Assembly: GCA_030634715.1 (NCBI GenBank)
Contig: DAOWAG010000020.1
Coordinates: 1 to 10,194 of the forward strand
Direction of reading: 5' to 3'
DNA from: Candidatus Aegiribacteria sp.
GTDB taxonomy: Bacteria > Fermentibacterota > Fermentibacteria > Fermentibacterales > Fermentibacteraceae
Length of the DNA: 10,194 nt
In this document: piece by piece, positions 1 to 7,384 of the stretch
Numbering within the stretch: position 1 is the stretch's first letter
Layout of the letters: the number at the start of each line of letters is the position of its first letter
Translations under genes and position numbers: made by a program
The notes under the pieces: generated by a model
Told to the model about the DNA's origin: nothing
The model's input: the letters and a program-made list of their open reading frames with translations, nothing else
Database searches by the model: none

Positions 1-879
1 CTCGGTAGAGGTGAACCTCTCGATCATATACTGTTTCACGGTCCTCCCGGGCGTGGAAAGACTACACTCGCACATGTGGTAGCAACTGAGATGAACGCGG
101 GTTTTGTTTCAGCTTCGGGTCCAGCTCTCGAAAGAGCTGCTGATCTTGTGGGAATACTCACCAATCTCCAGCAGGGTGATATCCTGTTCATTGATGAAAT
201 GCACAGATTGCCAAGAATTGTAGAAGAATACCTTTATCCGGCAATGGAGGATTTCGAAATAGACATTGTTCTTGATCCCGGTCCTCATGCCCGGACTGTA
301 AGACTTGATCTGGCCGAATTTACGATTGTCGGAGCCACTACAAGGGCCGGTCTCATAACCGGACCAATGAGGAACAGATTCGGTCTGTCGCTCCACATGC
401 AATTTTACTCAACGCGCGAGCTTGCTGAGATTGTCAGGAGATCATCAGCTATTCTCAAGATTGATATTACCGATGGAGGAGCGGAGACAATTGCTTTTCG
501 GTCAAGGGGAACTCCCAGAATATCCAACAGGCTTCTTAAGAGGGTTCGCGATTTTGCACAGGTTGAGGAAAAGGATTCCATTACCGAGGATGTCGCAGTT
601 GAGGCAATGGATATTCATGGTATAGATGAAGCCGGGCTGGATAGCCTGGACAGAAGATATCTTCAGGTGATCATAAAACAATATACAGGCGGTCCGGTTG
701 GTGTCGCTGCACTTGCCGCAACCCTGAATGAGGAACAGGATACTCTGATTGATGTAGTAGAGCCTTTTCTTCTTTCAACCGGATTCTTAAACAGAACAAG
801 CAGGGGAAGAATGACTACCCCTAAAGCATGCAGGCACCTCGGACTTGATCACATGGGACAGGAAGAATTGCTGTTGTGA
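1..879 (+). CDS. ruvB: Holliday junction branch-migration ATPase RuvB (5' end missing)
   Basis: RuvB is the hexameric AAA+ motor that, with RuvA, drives branch migration of Holliday junctions during recombinational repair in the cytoplasm. The reading frame is open from base 1. The visible 292 codons compare with about 335-350 in full-length family members, so roughly 50 N-terminal residues lie outside the window. Seen in order: Walker A GPPGRGKTT (bases 40-66), Walker B DILFIDEMH (178-204), the sensor 1 stretch GATTRAG (331-351), an arginine-finger motif MRNRFG (367-384), sensor 2 GTPRIS (508-525), and a C-terminal winged helix with GGPVGVAALAATLNEE. The P-loop has Arg where family members usually have Leu (GPPGLGKTT). 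The TGA stop lies inside the start region of queH, implying co-transcription and translational coupling. Identification is secure; only the 5' end is unseen. Confidence 0.97.
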   Translation, partial: LGRGEPLDHILFHGPPGRGKTTLAHVVATEMNAGFVSASGPALERAADLVGILTNLQQGDILFIDEMHRLPRIVEEYLYPAMEDFEIDIVLDPGPHARTVRLDLAEFTIVGATTRAGLITGPMRNRFGLSLHMQFYSTRELAEIVRRSSAILKIDITDGGAETIAFRSRGTPRISNRLLKRVRDFAQVEEKDSITEDVAVEAMDIHGIDEAGLDSLDRRYLQVIIKQYTGGPVGVAALAATLNEEQDTLIDVVEPFLLSTGFLNRTSRGRMTTPKACRHLGLDHMGQEELLL

Positions 880-1433
880 CTAACCGTATTCCATTGCTGC
901 TGCATGTATGCTGCGCTCCGTGCATGACTGTTGTTAAGAAAGCACTCTCCCGGGAGGGATTCCGAGTTACAGCCTTCTTTTACAATCCTAATATTCATCC
1001 CTTCAAAGAGAGACAGAGAAGACTGGATGCTTTGAATGCATTCTCTGAATCAGAGGAAATTCCCCTCGAGATAGTTGAATCGTACCCGCTGGAGGAGAAC
1101 ATAAGAATGCTTCTTGAAGCAGAGAACAGATGTTTTGCATGCTTTGAAGACAGGCTTTCAGTGACAGCAGAAAAAGCGGATGAAATGGGAATATATGCAT
1201 TCTCAACAACTTTGTCCGTCAGCCCTTATCAGAACCAGGAGCTGATAAAAAGAGCTGGAGAAAAGGCATCATACAACACAGGAGTTGAATTCATATATAG
1301 AGATTATAGAGATCTATATAAGGATTCAGTAAGTATATCAAGAGAAAACGATATATACCGCCAGCCTTACTGCGGATGCGTTTTCAGTGAACGGGACAGA
1401 TATCTTTCAATTAAATCACCTGGAATGCTCTGA
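876..1433 (+). CDS. queH: Epoxyqueuosine reductase QueH
   Basis: QueH (the former DUF208 family) reduces epoxyqueuosine to queuosine in tRNA, the last step of queuosine modification, and is the non-homologous alternative to cobalamin-dependent QueG. The 185-residue product has the family signatures: HVCCAPC (residues 10-16), YNPNIHP (36-42), RCFAC with C86 and C89, TTLSVSPYQN (111-120), and YRQPYCGC with C166 and C168. The paired cysteines are those expected to hold the metal/iron-sulfur centre and the redox-active disulfide. The start is GTG at 876, overlapping the ruvB stop (877-879), with a GGAAGAA ribosome site at 861-867, 8 bases upstream. ruvAB often neighbours queA and tgt in bacteria, so the position supports the call. 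No cysteine is missing and the length is normal. No queG, queA or tgt is visible here. Confidence 0.95.
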   Translation: MTNRIPLLLHVCCAPCMTVVKKALSREGFRVTAFFYNPNIHPFKERQRRLDALNAFSESEEIPLEIVESYPLEENIRMLLEAENRCFACFEDRLSVTAEKADEMGIYAFSTTLSVSPYQNQELIKRAGEKASYNTGVEFIYRDYRDLYKDSVSISRENDIYRQPYCGCVFSERDRYLSIKSPGML

Positions 1434-1615
1434 CACCATCGAGGGCACTCAATTGGGAGTCGAACCTTTTCGAGAACAGGAATAGCAGATATCCGGCAAG
1501 TTCCGGAATTCTATCAGTGGAATGTGCACCGTCAGTCAGACAGTGTTATCACTGAAACAGTTGTCAAAAAGGAATATTCTATTAATCCTGTTCGGAACTT
1601 GTTCATGTTCGAGAT
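1434..1615. other. Convergent intergenic region with weak inverted repeats
   Basis: This gap separates the convergent 3' ends of queH and the radical SAM gene. It holds two small inverted repeats: TCCGG-6 nt-CCGGA near 1490-1507, and CAGTG-TTAT-CACTG at 1541-1554. Neither is followed by a T tract on either strand, so neither reads as a classical intrinsic terminator. I see no convincing ORF or RNA gene. Confidence 0.5.
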
Positions 1616-3001
1616 TCAGTATTCTTTTCCTGTCATAAGATACGCTAATATTCGCCTTAGAAGCCTTCCAGAACTGCCTGTATGGTAGAATAGACCAATG
1701 ACTCTGAGGAATGGTCGCGGTCTGAGATAGAATGAAAGAAACGCCTTTCTCTGCAGGTGTTTCATTCGTTTTCGACTTATGGTGTCCGGTGGAGCAACAC
1801 ATGTGGTATTGTGAAACTTTTTCCAACCCTCCGATGCCAGATCATGATTTCTCAGGAATTTATCTCCGTCCTCTGAACCCGGAATGGGCAGAAAACTCGC
1901 GAATTGAGCCCATTCGATCCCGCTTGATAGGGAGAATCTAATGGTCTCCATAATATCTTCCTCCGTTTCATCCGGTATTCCCAGAATGAAATACCCGACA
2001 ACAGGAAGTCCATGTTTATGGATAAGATCGATCTTCTCTTGCAGGATCTTAGTTGTTGTAGCCTTTTTTATTTTTTTTAGTATTCTGTCTGAACCGGACT
2101 CGATTCCGCAATGGATGATGTACCATCCAGCTTTCTTCATCAGTTCAAGGAGTTCATCATCGAGTGTATCCAGCCGAATTCCATTTGGAGTGGAGAAAAG
2201 TACGGGAAGGTTTCTCCTGATCGCTTCCCTGCAGAACTCACTGACGTAATCGTAATCTAATGAGAAGTTATCATCTTCAATATGGATTTCCTTTACGCCG
2301 TAGTCCTGAATAAGAATTTCTATCTCTTTCCATACCTGGGGGAGTGGACGTTTGCGAATTTCTCTTCCTGTTGTCCTGAAACCCGCACAGAAAGTGCATT
2401 TGTATGGACATCCTCGAGTTGCAAGAATTGGAGCATAAGGGAGCCGCTTGAGAATCACTCCGTTTGGCAATCCTCTATACTTCTCCGGTGGGGCAAGATG
2501 CCATGCAGGAACAGGAAGTACTGACAGATCATGTATATGCCTAGGATGTGTGGCAGACGGAGCGGTTCGTAGGACTACACCATCAGGTGCTTTTTCACTA
2601 CTGTCAGAAGAAATGAGTTCCAATACTGATTCCTCGGATTCACCCATGAAAAAAGCATCAATCTCAGGGAAATCGATCAGTACCTGTAAGCCTGCACATG
2701 AAGCATGAGGTCCACCCAGCCAGAAAGGGGTTTCAGGCAACATCCTTCTTAGACTGGTGATCTGGGAACGGAGACGAAATACGTCGGATGTAAAAGCGGA
2801 GATCATAAGAAGATCGGGAGCTGTTTCGATAATATCATCTTGCAGAATCTTATCCGTATGACCAGTGAGAGCCGCATCAACAAGTGATACTATATGCCCG
2901 GCTTTCTCAAGTACGGCACCCAGATAAAGCAATCCTATAGGGGGAACAAGATTTGTGCCGGCACCTCCTGTGCGGGGAGGGTGAAGAAGCGTGATTCGCA
3001 A
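1616..3001 (-). CDS. B12-binding-domain radical SAM enzyme, substrate unknown
   Basis: This 461-residue protein has the two-domain layout of cobalamin-type (class B, BchE/Fom3-like) radical SAM enzymes. Residues about 1-140 form a B12-binding Rossmann-type domain with PPIGLLYLGAVLEKAGH (20-36) and LGGPHAS (95-101). The radical SAM core has the 4Fe-4S cysteines in RGCPYKCTFC (C198, C202, C205), GIESGS (299-304) and a conserved GYFILGIPDETEEDI stretch (336-350). The classical DxHxxG base-off cobalamin motif is not present; the matching region reads VDAALTG, as in many members of this superfamily. Such enzymes methylate or rearrange unactivated carbons, but the substrate cannot be read here. The start is TTG at 3001-2999: an upstream ATG in the same frame runs into TGA after two codons, and a GGAG site lies 9 bases upstream. 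Its neighbour at 3071 is a GT-C membrane protein, possibly hinting at an envelope or lipid substrate (inference). Confidence 0.88.
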   Translation of the reverse strand: MRITLLHPPRTGGAGTNLVPPIGLLYLGAVLEKAGHIVSLVDAALTGHTDKILQDDIIETAPDLLMISAFTSDVFRLRSQITSLRRMLPETPFWLGGPHASCAGLQVLIDFPEIDAFFMGESEESVLELISSDSSEKAPDGVVLRTAPSATHPRHIHDLSVLPVPAWHLAPPEKYRGLPNGVILKRLPYAPILATRGCPYKCTFCAGFRTTGREIRKRPLPQVWKEIEILIQDYGVKEIHIEDDNFSLDYDYVSEFCREAIRRNLPVLFSTPNGIRLDTLDDELLELMKKAGWYIIHCGIESGSDRILKKIKKATTTKILQEKIDLIHKHGLPVVGYFILGIPDETEEDIMETIRFSLSSGIEWAQFASFLPIPGSEDGDKFLRNHDLASEGWKKFHNTTCVAPPDTISRKRMKHLQRKAFLSFYLRPRPFLRVIGLFYHTGSSGRLLRRILAYLMTGKEY

Positions 3002-3070
3002 TATACCTCACTCCATGTTGTATATTACCAGACTTCCACAAGGCTGATAGCCCAGTAAAATATTGAATTT
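3002..3070 (-). other. Spacer between glycosyltransferase and radical SAM genes
   Basis: A 69-base gap separates two same-strand genes. Apart from the GGAG site next to the downstream start I see no terminator-like hairpin with a T run, and no convincing promoter pair. Read-through from pyrBI and the glycosyltransferase gene is possible but unproven. Confidence 0.4.
3011..3014 (-). promoter_or_regulatory. Ribosome binding site fixing a TTG start of the radical SAM gene
   Basis: On the minus strand GGAG lies 9 bases before TTG (3001-2999). The nearby ATG at 3016-3014 is in frame but followed by GAG TGA, so it cannot serve this gene. TTG is therefore the most plausible start. Confidence 0.6.
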
Positions 3071-4657
3071 CTATTGCTTCGCTGACGTTATTCTGTAAAG
3101 GTCCACCTTGAATTCACCTTCTATTACACTGCTCTGATATTCAAGGACAGAAGTCGACGGAAGATTGATCTGCACAAATTCCAGAAAATCGATGCTCATT
3201 CTGTCCGAATGAGGGATAATGACAGTATAATCAACCGTATCTGAAAGGGCTGGTGAAGGTCCTTCGATGGTTCTTACCGGGTACGGCGAATCAACATAAC
3301 CCAGTCCCGGTCTGCTAAGTGTTTTAATTTCACTGTGAGGCACAATAATTGTGTCACCGTACTCCATGGCAATTTCTATTGCTGAAACGTAACCTTTCTG
3401 AAGCTTAAGAACCGCCAGAGTTGTGTCAGATTGATTCCAGTAGGGAACAGAGAAATTCGTTGAGAAAGAAGCTGCCATGAAAAGCACTGCAATAACAGTC
3501 AGCATTTTCTTTCCCCCGAGTTTGGAAATGATTGCCAGAGAACCGGCTATTATTGCCGGATATGCGCACATTACATACCGCAGGAGATCAAGTTTAGGAT
3601 CCGCGCTGATGCCTACGATAAAAACATGAAAAAGGACTGACAATAAAACCAGGATGATAAAGACAAGCCAGATATCGCTCTGTATTTTTCTCCTTGTGAA
3701 GATAGCCAGAGGAGTTATCAGGGCAATTGATATCAGATACGGCAACCATGTTGTTCTTGATAGTGCCAGTAGAATCATACCAAGTATCAATGGAACCGCA
3801 ATTCTTCTGAGACGGCTGTTCCAGAGCAGTAAAGCAAGTGATGCTGTAACAGGAATCCATCTGAAATTCTCGGCTAGAAGATGCCCGCCAAACAGCCGGA
3901 ACCGGAATGCGATCCAGTTCTCTGGCAGCATTCCCTGTTCAGAGCTGAGATATCTCCTCCAGAAGAAGAAACCGTTCACAAATTGGTTTCCGAGGGCTGT
4001 GAGAAGGATAACAAGAAGTGGAGAACACCAGAGAAGCAGGAGTTTGGGCTTTCTCAATCGCGATCTGACAAGTTCCGCGGTAAAATAGGCTGCTGCAAGG
4101 AATATAGCCTGTTCTCGCATCATGACAGCGATAATACATAGAAGGGCTGCGAGGATGTTTTTTCCGCGAATGAAGTAATGAAGTGACCATGCAATCGAAG
4201 CGATCATGGCTGCATCCGGAAGTGTGCGGAAAGCTTGTGTGATGAACATCGGGGAGGCCAGGAGAGCAGCTGACGAAAGAATGCCCAAAAGAGCGCCGTC
4301 CAGGGATTTGCCCAGTTTGTACATCCCTCCCAGAGCCAGGAAAGTAGAAATCGCGGGAAGTATGTGAGCCACCTGAACATGATCCCCAAACAGTTTCATG
4401 ATTATTGCCCAGAGCCAGAAGAAACCTGCTGGATGTCCCATGCAGCGTTCTCCTCTTCCCATCCCCGCTGGTATTGGCTGAAGATTGTTCTCAACCATCC
4501 ATCTGGTGGAATTGTAGCCGTATCCATATCCGTCACCGTATATGGGCTGATTCATGAAAAGTACGTAAAGCACCGCAACAACGATTGCTATTCCAAGGAA
4601 AACAAATCTGTCTGTCCTGGTTTTATAAGGGCTGAATTTAAGTGAATCTGTATTCAT
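3071..4657 (-). CDS. GT-C fold membrane glycosyltransferase (GT39/PMT/ArnT-like)
   Basis: This 528-residue polytopic protein probably transfers a sugar from a lipid-linked (polyprenyl-phosphate) donor on the outer face of the cytoplasmic membrane. The first hydrophobic helix (about 18-36) is followed by an acidic first loop starting GDGYGYGYN (41-49), where D42 is the expected catalytic/metal position. GHPAGFFWLWA (74-84) resembles the HPPG-like loop of this superfamily, RTLPDAA (144-150) the conserved post-helix aspartate motif, and LLRYVMCAYP (358-367) the RY...P element near the last helices. About ten membrane segments end near residue 400, and a soluble tail of about 115 residues follows. 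It starts 3 bases after the pyrI stop, with only a weak ribosome site, so translation may be coupled. Acceptor and donor are unknown. A general GT-C/DUF2029-type protein is the alternative. Its place in a pyrimidine operon is odd. Confidence 0.8.
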   Translation of the reverse strand: MNTDSLKFSPYKTRTDRFVFLGIAIVVAVLYVLFMNQPIYGDGYGYGYNSTRWMVENNLQPIPAGMGRGERCMGHPAGFFWLWAIIMKLFGDHVQVAHILPAISTFLALGGMYKLGKSLDGALLGILSSAALLASPMFITQAFRTLPDAAMIASIAWSLHYFIRGKNILAALLCIIAVMMREQAIFLAAAYFTAELVRSRLRKPKLLLLWCSPLLVILLTALGNQFVNGFFFWRRYLSSEQGMLPENWIAFRFRLFGGHLLAENFRWIPVTASLALLLWNSRLRRIAVPLILGMILLALSRTTWLPYLISIALITPLAIFTRRKIQSDIWLVFIILVLLSVLFHVFIVGISADPKLDLLRYVMCAYPAIIAGSLAIISKLGGKKMLTVIAVLFMAASFSTNFSVPYWNQSDTTLAVLKLQKGYVSAIEIAMEYGDTIIVPHSEIKTLSRPGLGYVDSPYPVRTIEGPSPALSDTVDYTVIIPHSDRMSIDFLEFVQINLPSTSVLEYQSSVIEGEFKVDLYRITSAKQ

Positions 4658-4660
4658 CTA

Positions 4661-5119
4661 TCAATGTGAGCTAAGCAGATCGGCTTCGATCGGAGTTGCG
4701 CGTTCACAATACTTACATCTGTATGTAACAGATTTCCTGTCTTCAAGAAAGAAGTGCCTCTCTGCTCCCAGTTTATTGGTTACACAATTGGGATTGGGAC
4801 ATGCTAGAATTCCTCTGACTTCAGAAGGCAGTGAAATCTGACGTTTTTCGGATACGCTGCCATCTCTGATTATGTTGATTGTAGCATCAGGTGCTATCAG
4901 AGCGATCATATCCGTCTCATCATGAGATAGTACTCGATTCTCGACTTTTACAATATCTTTCCCGGCGGGATATTTCTTGGATCGGAAGCCGATGCCAATC
5001 GTCATTATTCCCTCATTTCCGAGTCCAAGTATTCGGATGACCTTAAGAGCGAGGGGAGTGGGAATATGGTCAATGACAGTTCCATTCTGAATCGAATAAA
5101 CCTTGTATGCTCTGTCCAT
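4661..5119 (-). CDS. pyrI: Aspartate carbamoyltransferase regulatory subunit PyrI
   Basis: PyrI binds CTP or ATP and confers allosteric control on the PyrB catalytic trimers in the cytoplasmic class B holoenzyme. The 152-residue product has the family's normal length. The N-terminal nucleotide-binding domain shows NGTVIDHIP (12-20), KDIVKVEN (54-61) and APDATINIIRD (76-86). The C-terminal zinc domain carries all four ligands, C107 and C112 in CPNPNC and C135 and C138 in CKYC, at nearly the spacing of E. coli C109/C114/C138/C141. The ATG start overlaps the pyrB stop by one base (TGATG), and a perfect AGGAGG site lies 9 bases upstream inside the pyrB 3' end. Pairing with pyrB and the intact zinc site make the call secure, and CTP/ATP-responsive control of aspartate transcarbamoylase is expected. 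Confidence 0.97.
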   Translation of the reverse strand: MDRAYKVYSIQNGTVIDHIPTPLALKVIRILGLGNEGIMTIGIGFRSKKYPAGKDIVKVENRVLSHDETDMIALIAPDATINIIRDGSVSEKRQISLPSEVRGILACPNPNCVTNKLGAERHFFLEDRKSVTYRCKYCERATPIEADLLSSH

Positions 5120-6048
5120 CAGTCTAAACCTCCTGTCACCAGGCCAAGCAGCGCCTGTCGTGTGGGTATCCCGTTGTGAGCCTGAGTGAAGTATAGCGCA
5201 TTTGGAAGACTATCAATTTCCTCCGCAATCTCATCAACGCGCGGGAGCGGGTGCATTATTCTGATATCCTTTCCCAGGATATCGATAGTCTCTTCAGTGA
5301 TTCTGTAACTGCCTGCAACTTTTTCGTATTCCTGCGGATCACCGAAACGCTCTTTCTGGATTCTGGTCACATAGAGGATATCGAGATTACGTTTCCCAGC
5401 GTCCTCCAGGTCTTCCATATTCCTGTAATGAATCTTCTTGTCATCAAGCTCACTGAGTATATGTTCCGGCATCGCAAGAGCAGGTGGTGAGATGAAGGTT
5501 AATTCAGCACCAAAGAGCACAAGCGCATGTGTGAGTGAGTGAACAGTTCTACCGTATTTAAGATCACCCACCATTCCAATCTTCAATCCATCAAGCGTGC
5601 CCAGGCTCTCTTTGATAGTGAAGAGGTCCAGGAAAGTCTGGGTAGGATGCTGATTTGCTCCATCCCCAGCATTAATAACCGGTGTATCTGATAGCTCAGA
5701 AGCCATTCTTGCTGCACCCTCGACCGGATGCCTGATAACCATTACATCGCAGTATCCGGCTACAGTTCTAATCGAATCCGCAAAGGATTCGCCTTTGCTC
5801 TGGGAAGAGGCGCTGGGATTGGCGATGCCGAAGACAGATCCACCGCTTTTAAGAACAGCTGACTCGAAAGAGAGTCTTGTTCTTGTGGAAGGCTCAAAAA
5901 AAAGAGTTGATACAGTTTTGTCCCTGAGGAAGTCATGTGGATTAGATTCCTTCACAAAACGTGTTGTATCAACGATCTTTAAAAGATCATCCAGTGACAT
6001 ATCTCTTATAGATATAACGCTTTTGTTCTTGAAGGATGCCACACCCAC
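5119..6048 (-). CDS. pyrB: Aspartate carbamoyltransferase catalytic subunit PyrB
   Basis: PyrB condenses carbamoyl phosphate with L-aspartate to carbamoyl aspartate, the committed step of de novo pyrimidine synthesis. The product is 309 residues, typical for the family. Carbamoyl-phosphate binding is seen in FFEPSTRTRLSFE (50-62; S54, T55, R56, T57), R106-H107-P108, and GDGANQHPTQTFLDL (128-142; H134, Q137). The flexible loop SQSKGES carries K85, and the aspartate side has GRTVHS with R167, R228 in VTRIQKERF, and HPLPR (266-270). All catalytic residues I can place are present. The start is GTG, at 6048 or two codons later at 6042; a TAA lies five codons upstream, so no longer start exists. 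The adjacent pyrI makes this a class B, allosteric enzyme. It heads a leftward cluster and is divergent from pepT. Confidence 0.97.
   Translation of the reverse strand: MGVASFKNKSVISIRDMSLDDLLKIVDTTRFVKESNPHDFLRDKTVSTLFFEPSTRTRLSFESAVLKSGGSVFGIANPSASSQSKGESFADSIRTVAGYCDVMVIRHPVEGAARMASELSDTPVINAGDGANQHPTQTFLDLFTIKESLGTLDGLKIGMVGDLKYGRTVHSLTHALVLFGAELTFISPPALAMPEHILSELDDKKIHYRNMEDLEDAGKRNLDILYVTRIQKERFGDPQEYEKVAGSYRITEETIDILGKDIRIMHPLPRVDEIAEEIDSLPNALYFTQAHNGIPTRQALLGLVTGGLD
5129..5134 (-). promoter_or_regulatory. Strong pyrI ribosome binding site inside the pyrB 3' end
   Basis: AGGAGG on the minus strand lies 9 bases before the pyrI ATG and within the last pyrB codons. With the one-base stop/start overlap it should keep PyrI synthesis high and coupled to PyrB, suited to a fixed subunit ratio. 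Confidence 0.75.
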
Positions 6049-6145
6049 ACCTACTCTCGTTTAAGTGAATATTCGTAACACACATGTTCAATTCAGTCTG
6101 TGCCGAATCTGAATCTTCGCTATATATACCAGATCGAATCTGCTA
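6049..6145. promoter_or_regulatory. Divergent pyrB/pepT intergenic region
   Basis: This 97-base stretch must hold the leftward start signals for pyrB and, unless transcription comes from elsewhere, those for pepT. TATATATA at 6121-6128 is a candidate -10 for pepT, but I see no good -35 match at the right spacing. GAATCT occurs at 6105-6110, 6111-6116 and 6136-6141, which could be operator half-sites or chance. No leader peptide or strong hairpin of the enterobacterial pyrBI attenuator type is evident. Confidence 0.45.
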
Positions 6146-6150
6146 ATGAA

Positions 6151-6156
6151 AAGGAG
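6151..6156 (+). promoter_or_regulatory. Ribosome binding site deciding the pepT start
   Basis: AAGGAG ends 4 bases before ATG at 6161. The upstream in-frame ATG at 6146 has no purine-rich site before it and would place this sequence inside the coding region. The protein beginning MSEQLTERFLSYV also aligns with the usual PepT N-terminus, so 6161 is preferred. Confidence 0.65.
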
Positions 6157-6160
6157 AAAC

Positions 6161-7384
6161 ATGTCTGAACAACTGACAGAAAGATTTCTGAGTTACGTTA
6201 GAATCAATACTGCATCCGATCCGATTTCCACCACTTCACCATCTTCCACTTGTCAGATTGATTTTCTCAGATTACTCGAGAGTGAATTACGGGAAATAGG
6301 TTTGGAGGATATCTATCTGGATGATAAGGGAACTCTGTATGCAGCTCTTCCCGGAGAGGGAAGCGGTAATACTGTCATCGGTCTGATTGCTCATGTAGAC
6401 ACTTCTCCTGATGTCTCAGGCAAAGATGTATCTCCCGTTCTTCACAATGACTGGGATGGAGAGGCAATTACTCTTCAATCGAATATTGTTATTGAACCGG
6501 AAGAGACAGTGGATATGAGCAGGTATGTCGGTGGTACGATAATTACTTCCGATGGTTCAACTCTGCTTGGAGCTGATGACAAAGCCGGTGTTGCCGTCAT
6601 TATAGAGATATGCAGACATCTGATTGCAGATCCTGATATTTCAAGACCACCACTGAAGGTTGCCTTTACAACAGATGAGGAAATCGGTAAGGGCATGGAT
6701 AATTTTTATGTATCGAAATTCGGTGCTGATTTTGCATATACTGTTGATGGAAGCTCTATTGGGAAGGTGGATACACAAACTTTCAATGCATGGTCTGCCA
6801 ACTGGAGAGTAAAAGGAAATGAAGTTCATCCAGGAAGCGCAAAGGGTATTCTGGTCAACTCAGTCCGGATTCTGGCTGATATTGTCGCGATGATCAGTCC
6901 TGAGGAAATGCCTGAGAACAGCTCCGGTGTTGAAGGTTATGATTATCCGCTATCCATCTCTTCTGTAGCTGCCGAGGGTGAATTGAAGATGATCCTGCGT
7001 GATTTTACAAGGGAGGGTATGGAAGAAAGAATTCACAGATTGCGCAGCATTGAGAAATGGATCAGGATTAAATATCCGCGCGCAGAGGTTTCTCTTCAAC
7101 TGAAAGAGCAGTATCAGAATCCCCGAGAGATTCTTCTGGAGGACAGAAGACCGGTTGAGTACGCCCTGAAGGGAATGGAAAGAGCTGTCCTTGAAGGAAA
7201 AGAGGACTCAATAAGAGGTGGTACTGACGGGTCGAGATTGTCATTTATGGGAGTTCCCACGGTAAATCTGCCTACTGGCGGAGAACTCTTTCACTCGAGG
7301 AAAGAGTGGATCGCTGAGGAGGGACTTGAGGCATCCTTCAGGATTGTATTGGAAACACTGAAAATATGGGGAGAGAATGGATAA
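6161..7384 (+). CDS. pepT: Peptidase T (tripeptide aminopeptidase, M20B)
   Basis: PepT is a cytoplasmic zinc aminopeptidase that removes the N-terminal residue from tripeptides. From ATG 6161 the product is 407 residues, almost the length of E. coli PepT (408). Numbered from that start, the metal site is complete: HVDTSPD with H78 and catalytic D80, LGADDKAG with bridging D139, TTDEEIGKG with catalytic E173 and ligand E174, TVDGS with D196, and LFHSRKEW with H378. The dimerisation (lid) domain lies between, including VKGNEVHPGSAKG, and the RGGTDGSRLSFMG motif is at about 352-364. A 5-codon N-terminal extension from ATG 6146 is possible but less likely. The gene is divergent from pyrB and lies upstream of a secreted protein, an amidotransferase-like gene and pepD, suggesting peptide catabolism. 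Confusion with another M20 peptidase is unlikely. Confidence 0.96.
   Translation: MSEQLTERFLSYVRINTASDPISTTSPSSTCQIDFLRLLESELREIGLEDIYLDDKGTLYAALPGEGSGNTVIGLIAHVDTSPDVSGKDVSPVLHNDWDGEAITLQSNIVIEPEETVDMSRYVGGTIITSDGSTLLGADDKAGVAVIIEICRHLIADPDISRPPLKVAFTTDEEIGKGMDNFYVSKFGADFAYTVDGSSIGKVDTQTFNAWSANWRVKGNEVHPGSAKGILVNSVRILADIVAMISPEEMPENSSGVEGYDYPLSISSVAAEGELKMILRDFTREGMEERIHRLRSIEKWIRIKYPRAEVSLQLKEQYQNPREILLEDRRPVEYALKGMERAVLEGKEDSIRGGTDGSRLSFMGVPTVNLPTGGELFHSRKEWIAEEGLEASFRIVLETLKIWGENG

Noticed and set aside
109..402. 97-codon antisense frame inside ruvB
   Set aside because: No protein-like features, and the region is fully explained by conserved RuvB motifs on the other strand.
1454..1475. 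Minus-strand sequence GGTTCGACTCCC resembling a tRNA T-loop
   Set aside because: The flanking bases do not form a 5-bp T stem, and no acceptor, D or anticodon arm can be built around it. It is a chance match.
1541..1554. CAGTG-TTAT-CACTG hairpin as a terminator between convergent genes
   Set aside because: Stem of only 5 bp with no T tract on either strand. Kept only as a weak inverted repeat.
3594..4645. Open frames on both strands within the glycosyltransferase gene
   Set aside because: They are overlapping shadows with no recognisable domain, while the 528-residue membrane protein in the host frame explains the sequence.
5896..5903. T8 run on the pyrB coding strand as a UTP-sensitive reiterative-transcription signal like that of E. 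coli pyrBI
   Set aside because: It lies within the active-site codons (Leu-Phe-Phe-Glu) about 145 bases into the gene, not at the transcript start, and is explained by coding.
6146..6160. Upstream ATG as the pepT start
   Set aside because: No ribosome site precedes it, and AAGGAG before ATG 6161 plus the family N-terminus favour the shorter form.
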